Both the position numbers and the translations under genes were made by a program. The notes under the pieces are model-generated. The model had not been told where the DNA came from, ran no database searches, and was given only the letters and a program-made list of their open reading frames with translations. 64,000 nucleotides of DNA from Planctomycetaceae bacterium (lineage in GTDB: Bacteria > Planctomycetota > Planctomycetia > Planctomycetales > Planctomycetaceae). Positions 59,695 to 64,000 of this stretch are shown here, in pieces. The first letter of the stretch is position 1; each line of letters starts with the position of its first letter. The stretch spans positions 82,693-146,692 of the forward strand of contig PBOJ01000027.1 in NCBI GenBank assembly GCA_002724315.1, in the 5' to 3' direction.

Positions 59695-62385
59695 GTGGCC
59701 GTGCGATCAGTTTGTTGTCGAGGAGTGCAGCCTTCGCGGGTCCCACCGACGTGGGTATTCCTGTTGGCCATCGTCCTGGTGGCGGCATCGAGGACAAGAG
59801 TCCGTGCCCAGCGTGTCACCAACGATCTGCGGGCGCTCTACACCTTCGAAGCCGGCCGGGGAAAACAGGTACTCGATCGTTCGGGAAACGGCCGTCCGCT
59901 GAACCTGACAATCGAAAAACCTTCGGCCGTGCGGTGGCTGAAAAACGCCCTGCAGATCCGTGCCGCGACCCGAATCTCCTCGCGGGGTCCGGCCACCAAG
60001 CTGATCGACGCACTCAAGAGGACCCGGGCGGTCACCGTCGAGGCGTGGATCCGGCCGGCCCATGCCCGCCAGGAAGGTCCGGCCCGTATCGTCACGATCT
60101 CGTCGAACGCCAGGGTCCGCAATCTCACGCTCGGACAGGAACTCGGGCAGTACGACGCCCGGCTCCGCACCTCCACCACCACGGTCAACGGAATCCCCTC
60201 GCTGTCGACTCAGCCGGGCACCGCCGGAATGGCCCTGGCGCATGTCGTCTACACCCGTACCTCGTCGGGTGCCGCTGTGATCTACGTCGACGGCAAACCG
60301 TCTGGCTCACGCACGTTGAGTGGCCATCTGACCAACTGGGACTCCCGCTTCCGGCTGCTGCTGGGTAACGAAGGGTCCAACGATCGTCCGTGGTTGGGGA
60401 CGATCCACCTGGTGGCCATCTACAGCCGGGCCCTCACGGCCCAGGAAGTGGCACGCAACCATCGCGCCGGATCCACCGCCGGACAGCGTCCCTCGGCCGA
60501 GTTGGTCATGCAGAAGCGGCAACAGTTCTTCGAAAAGCGTATTGCCCCCCTGCTCTCACGGCATTGCCTCGACTGCCACGACTCGATCGCCGGCAAGGGA
60601 GGGCTCGACCTGTCGCGCAAGGCCTCTGCGATGAAAGGTGGCAAGAGTGGCCGGGTGATCGTCGCGGGCCGGTCGGCCGGCAGCCGGCTCTGGAAACGGG
60701 TGGCCGCCGATGAAATGCCCAGGCAGGGCAAACCGCTGTCGGCCGCAGACAAGAAGCTGCTCAGGCAATGGATCGATGACGGGGCCACCTGGTCCGGAGA
60801 CCTGATCGACCCGGTAGTCTACGCTCGTGGGGCACAGGGCATCTGGGTCCAGCGACTGACCGTCGACGAGTACATCGAGACGGTTCGCAGTGCGGTGGGT
60901 GTCGACATCTCAGAACCGGCTCGCCGGCTGCTCCCGCAAGACGTGAGGGCCGACGGGTTCAGCAACACCGCCTACAACCTCGGAGTCGACCTCAAGCATA
61001 TCGAGGCCTACGCAAAACTGGCGGCGCTCACCGTTGAACGGATGAACGTCCTGAAGTTCACGGCCCGTTTTTCCAGGAGTCGCAAGCTCTCGACCGACGA
61101 CACCATGCGACAACTGGTCGAGAAGATGGGCAAGTGGCTGTTACGCGGTCCGCTCGAGGAACGAGAAGTGACCAACTACAGCGGCATCGCCACGACCGTC
61201 GCCAGCGGTGGCGGAGATTTTCGTGAAGCAGCCAGTTTCCTCATCGAGGCCATGCTGCAGTCGCCGCGGTTCATATACCGGATTGAATACCAGAGAGGAG
61301 ACGGTTCCCCGTGGCCGGTCAATGATCACGAATTGGCCACGCGGCTGAGCTACATCATCTGGGGAGGTCCGCCGGACCAGCGGCTGATGCAGGCCGCCGA
61401 CCTCGGGCAGTTGGGCACACGAGAACGCGTCACCGCTGAGGCCACGCGGATGCTCACCGACCCACGGGCCGTCTCCCAGTCGGCCCGCTTCGTCACCCAG
61501 TGGCTCGATCTCGACCGCCTGGCCAATCTCAAGCCTGATCCCGGTCGGTTCTCCGGTTTCGATTCCGTGCTGGCCGGCGACATGCGACGCGAGACCCTGG
61601 CATTCTTCAACGAGGTCGCCTGGAAACAGAAGCGTCCGCTCTCGGAACTGCTCAACGCCCAGTTCACTTTTGCCACGCCCCGGCTGGCCCGCCATTACGG
61701 TCTGAAGCCACAGGGTCCGGGACTCCGAAAATACGACCTCAGTTCGGTCGCTTCCCGCGGAGGCCTGCTGACCCAGGGCGCCACCCTGAGCATCGGAGGT
61801 GACGACGCTTCGATGGTCACGCGCGGCCTGTTCATACTGCAGGACTTTCTCCGCGGCCGGATCAAGGAGCCGCCTCCGGGTGTCGACACCACCCCGGTGC
61901 CTCTCAAAGCCGGTCTCTCTCAACGGGTCGTCTCCGAACAACGCCTCTCCAACGTGGCCTGTGCGGGGTGCCACCGGCGGTTCGAGACCATCGCATTCGG
62001 ACTCGAGAAATTCGATGGACTGGGCCGTTTTCAGCAGGTCGACGAGCACGGAAACCGGCTCCGTGAAGACGGCACGATGCTGATCCCCGGCGACGCTCGC
62101 CCCCAATCCTTCAAGACCTCCGCAGAACTGATGGACCTGCTGGCCGGGAACGACCGGGTGAGGCAGACGATCACATGGAAACTCGCACAGTTCGCCGTTG
62201 GTCGTCCGCTGGACGCGGCCGACGCCGGGACCGTGCGTTCGATTCACCAGGCGGCCTGGAAAGCCGGCGGTCGGTGGACCGACCTGGTCACCGCCCTGGT
62301 GTCCAGCGACCTTGTTATGATGACCCGTACCCAGCCCGACATCGACAAAGGCGGGAAACGGCAGCGGGACGACGACTCGAAGTGA
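59695..62385 (+). CDS. LamG-PSCyt1-DUF1587/1592/1588/1585 cytochrome-like protein
   Basis: An 896-residue protein from the GTG at 59695 (alternative GTGs at 59701 and 59725) with a hydrophobic signal (WVFLLAIVLVAAS). Domains in order: LamG beta-sandwich (about 40-255: DLRALYTFEAGRGKQVLDRS, VTVEAWIRPAHARQE, LVAIYSRALTAQEVARNHRA); PSCyt1 with haem motif CLDCH near 297; DUF1587 (QRLTVDEYIETVRSAVGVDI) near 385; DUF1592 (SFLIEAMLQSPRFIYRIEYQ, ELATRLSYIIWGGPPDQRLM); DUF1588 with QGATLSIGGDDASMVTRG and second haem motif CAGCH (CAGCHRRFETIAFGLEKFDG); DUF1585 at the end (ITWKLAQFAVGRPLDAADAG). The DUF1552 gene follows by 37 bases. Predicted secreted redox protein for a glycan or its fragments; actual reaction unknown. 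Confidence 0.92.
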   Translation: MAVRSVCCRGVQPSRVPPTWVFLLAIVLVAASRTRVRAQRVTNDLRALYTFEAGRGKQVLDRSGNGRPLNLTIEKPSAVRWLKNALQIRAATRISSRGPATKLIDALKRTRAVTVEAWIRPAHARQEGPARIVTISSNARVRNLTLGQELGQYDARLRTSTTTVNGIPSLSTQPGTAGMALAHVVYTRTSSGAAVIYVDGKPSGSRTLSGHLTNWDSRFRLLLGNEGSNDRPWLGTIHLVAIYSRALTAQEVARNHRAGSTAGQRPSAELVMQKRQQFFEKRIAPLLSRHCLDCHDSIAGKGGLDLSRKASAMKGGKSGRVIVAGRSAGSRLWKRVAADEMPRQGKPLSAADKKLLRQWIDDGATWSGDLIDPVVYARGAQGIWVQRLTVDEYIETVRSAVGVDISEPARRLLPQDVRADGFSNTAYNLGVDLKHIEAYAKLAALTVERMNVLKFTARFSRSRKLSTDDTMRQLVEKMGKWLLRGPLEEREVTNYSGIATTVASGGGDFREAASFLIEAMLQSPRFIYRIEYQRGDGSPWPVNDHELATRLSYIIWGGPPDQRLMQAADLGQLGTRERVTAEATRMLTDPRAVSQSARFVTQWLDLDRLANLKPDPGRFSGFDSVLAGDMRRETLAFFNEVAWKQKRPLSELLNAQFTFATPRLARHYGLKPQGPGLRKYDLSSVASRGGLLTQGATLSIGGDDASMVTRGLFILQDFLRGRIKEPPPGVDTTPVPLKAGLSQRVVSEQRLSNVACAGCHRRFETIAFGLEKFDGLGRFQQVDEHGNRLREDGTMLIPGDARPQSFKTSAELMDLLAGNDRVRQTITWKLAQFAVGRPLDAADAGTVRSIHQAAWKAGGRWTDLVTALVSSDLVMMTRTQPDIDKGGKRQRDDDSK

Positions 62386-62422
62386 CCAACCGACCCCCGG
62401 CAGATTTCACCACGATACTGAT

Positions 62423-63847
62423 ATGCCCGTGACACGTATCAGCCGCCGTACCATGCTCCGGGGAACCGGAACGGCAACGATCGGTTTCCCGCTGCTGGAA
62501 GAAATGATCTCGACACCGGCCCACGCGGCCCCGGCTGCGGCTCCAGTGCGGGCTTTCAACGTGTTCTTCGGGCTGGGAATCCCCGCCCCCCTGCAGGCCG
62601 AGGGATTCGACGGCGTGCTCGAGCCACTCAAGCCGCTGGCCCGGAAACTGCTGATCATGCGGAACGTCGACCAGGTACGGTGCGACGAGAAGGGCATCAA
62701 CGCGCACTACGACGGCGCCACCGGTGCCTTTACGGCCGAGCCTCCTGACGGTGAGGCCCGGGCGGGAGGCGGTTCGATCGAACAGATGGTCCGACGTGGC
62801 CATTATCCGCAAGGGCTCCCCCGGGGCATGGTCCCCACGCTGATCGGTGGAACGTTTTTCCGCCGCAGCCGCGTCGGCCGGTATGTGCACAGCTTCAATC
62901 CCGACGGGACCGTAGCCGCCACCATCCAGGAAAAACCCCGGGATCTGTTCGAACGGGTCTTCGGTGCCGTCACCGTGGCCGGCGGTGGTGCCGATGCACG
63001 CCGACGGCGACTCCGGCGGAGCATCCTCGATTCGGTCCTCGAAGACTACCGATTCTACACGGGGAAAAGATCGCCCCTGGGCGGTCTGTCCCGCCGCCGT
63101 GTGGCCGACCATCTCGATCGTATCCGCGAATACGAACAGCGGGCGTTCGCGATGAAACACAAGAAGAAAGATTCCCCCCCCCTGCCACGGCGATCGATGA
63201 TTCCCCACGGGGGACCGGCCGATCCGGGCGGACAGGGCATCGACATCACCCTGGCCGAGCTCTCGACCGAGTGGAGACTGATGGCCGATCTCTACGCCCT
63301 GGCCATCCAGACCGACCGCACCCGCTTCGGCTCGCTGACGTTCCTGGCCGCCGGGGAGCGAATCCGGATGACCGGTGATTACCGGTACGGTGACCGCAAG
63401 ATCTGGAAATTCGACGATGCCGCCCAGCAGAACGCTGCGGGCGACAAGGGCTGCAGCCACGAATGGTGGCACAAGTTCAACGAGAAACGAAAGAACGAAG
63501 CCCTGAGGGCCCACGCTCACATGAAGATGCGCGAGGTGGCGTACTTCCTCGGACGACTGGACGATGCGGAGTCGCGAGACGTCAACGGACGGACGATCCT
63601 CGACAACTCGATGATCACCATCTCGACCGAATCGGGCGACGGACGACACAACGACCCGAAGCGGGAACTTTCGGGCGTCTTCCACGCCATCACCGGGGCC
63701 GGTGGCCGGTTCAAGACCGGCGAGATCCTCGACGTGGGAGCCGAGGGCCTGGACGTCTACAACACGATGCTGGCCGGCATGGGCGTCACCGACCGCATGG
63801 GCCCCGAAAACCGTCCGATGCGAGCCGTTGACAAGATCCGCCGCTGA
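62423..63847 (+). CDS. DUF1552 protein, Tat-exported
   Basis: A 474-residue DUF1552 (PF07586) protein, the usual partner of DUF1592-type cytochromes. Twin-arginine signal ISRRTMLRGTGTATIGFPL. Family motifs: GLGIPAPLQ, the block LLIMRNVDQVRCDEKGINAH, TGDYRYGDRKIWKF, CSHEWWHKFNEKRKNEALRA and the near-terminal ISTESGDGRHNDPKRELSGV. It is a distant relative of DUF1501 (same presumed fold, several His/Asp motifs). It is downstream of the LamG cytochrome gene in the same orientation, 37 bases away. Function is unestablished. It converges with the next gene. Confidence 0.93.
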   Translation: MPVTRISRRTMLRGTGTATIGFPLLEEMISTPAHAAPAAAPVRAFNVFFGLGIPAPLQAEGFDGVLEPLKPLARKLLIMRNVDQVRCDEKGINAHYDGATGAFTAEPPDGEARAGGGSIEQMVRRGHYPQGLPRGMVPTLIGGTFFRRSRVGRYVHSFNPDGTVAATIQEKPRDLFERVFGAVTVAGGGADARRRRLRRSILDSVLEDYRFYTGKRSPLGGLSRRRVADHLDRIREYEQRAFAMKHKKKDSPPLPRRSMIPHGGPADPGGQGIDITLAELSTEWRLMADLYALAIQTDRTRFGSLTFLAAGERIRMTGDYRYGDRKIWKFDDAAQQNAAGDKGCSHEWWHKFNEKRKNEALRAHAHMKMREVAYFLGRLDDAESRDVNGRTILDNSMITISTESGDGRHNDPKRELSGVFHAITGAGGRFKTGEILDVGAEGLDVYNTMLAGMGVTDRMGPENRPMRAVDKIRR

Positions 63848-63870
63848 GACCGAGTCGGTTCGGTCCGGTG

Positions 63871-64000
63871 TTATGCCAGGATGTCGTCAATCACCCGTCC
63901 ACTGACATCGGTCAACCGCATGTCACGGCCACGGTGGTGATAGGTCAGTGCCTCGTGATCCAGGCCCAGCAGGTGCAGGCAGGTGGCGTGCAGGTCGGGA
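63871..64000 (-). CDS. DUF1501 protein, class A, C-terminal part (cut by window edge)
   Basis: The last 42 residues of a DUF1501 protein, ending at a TAA at 63871-63873. The readable C-terminus includes [20 protein letters not shown] and [19 protein letters not shown], a full match to the paired class A ending. Its start and twin-arginine signal lie beyond the right edge. By the rule seen for the other class A genes, a DUF1549/DUF1553 gene should lie just upstream on the minus strand, outside this window. Confidence 0.88.
   Translation of the reverse strand, partial: PDLHATCLHLLGLDHEALTYHHRGRDMRLTDVSGRVIDDILA

Noticed and set aside
1..64000. CRISPR arrays, tRNA/rRNA genes, insertion sequences and prophage genes
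   Set aside because: Looked for repeated spacers, cloverleaf-like segments, transposase motifs and phage structural genes on both strands; nothing convincing was found. Repeated similarity in the window comes from paralogous DUF families, not mobile elements.

Overview
The window is high-GC bacterial DNA, and its gene content points clearly to the Planctomycetota. It carries twelve DUF1501 genes (one cut by the right edge), one DUF1552 gene, five DUF1549/DUF1553 (PSCyt2/PSD1) cytochrome-like genes and one DUF1587/1592/1588/1585-type gene. It also has two sulfatase modules, two DUF1080 genes and a PmoA-like (DUF6807) gene. These families are hugely expanded in marine and freshwater planctomycetes that degrade complex, often sulfated, polysaccharides. 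I saw no rRNA, tRNA, CRISPR array, insertion sequence or phage gene. Coding density is very high and no gene-free stretch exceeds about 300 bases.

Layout. 1-57: tail of an unknown plus-strand gene. 87-4186 (-): DUF1549/1553 gene followed by DUF1501. 4352-5458 (+): enolase-superfamily enzyme. 5499-10306 (+): PSCyt1/DUF1549/DUF1553 gene plus DUF1501. 10316-13086 (-): orphan DUF1501, then a PQQ-type beta-propeller. 13181-17670 (-): another cytochrome/DUF1501 pair. 17745-19082 (-): M20D amidohydrolase. 19186-20613 (+): orphan DUF1501. 20615-28655 (-): a compact six-gene run consisting of an acetylesterase-sulfatase fusion, DUF1080, a degenerate amidohydrolase, DUF1080, a flavoprotein with a C-terminal triheme tail, and a DAO-type oxidoreductase. 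28767-32214: DAO oxidoreductase (+), lysine-rich secreted protein (-), sulfatase (+). 32283-33927 (-): ammonium transporter followed by a 57-residue membrane protein. 33968-35413 (+): orphan DUF1501. 35398-41362 (-): DapA-like lyase, sodium:solute symporter, alpha/beta hydrolase, small unknown protein, APC permease. 41621-44836 (+): DUF1501, PmoA-like protein, carbohydrate esterase. 44850-59571 (-): a long one-directional series of DUF1549, DUF1501 and beta-propeller genes plus DUF3293. 59695-63847 (+): LamG-cytochrome-DUF1592 protein with DUF1552. 63871-end (-): start of another DUF1501 unit.

How the genes may work together. In all six units the cytochrome-like gene (Sec signal peptide, CxxCH haem motifs) is transcribed immediately before its DUF1501 or DUF1552 partner (twin-arginine signal). 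This suggests a paired extracytoplasmic redox/hydrolase module. The DUF1501 proteins fall into two sequence classes, and one class is found only with the long PSD1 partners. The most distinctive locus is 20615-28655. There, deacetylation and desulfation (the fusion protein), oxidation (triheme flavoprotein) and 3-keto-glycoside-type cleavage (two DUF1080 proteins) are encoded in one tightly packed transcription unit, which suggests a dedicated pathway for a modified glycan. The DapA/symporter operon and the PmoA/esterase operon also look like substrate-utilisation loci. Functions assigned to DUF families are inference; only family membership and motifs are read from the sequence.
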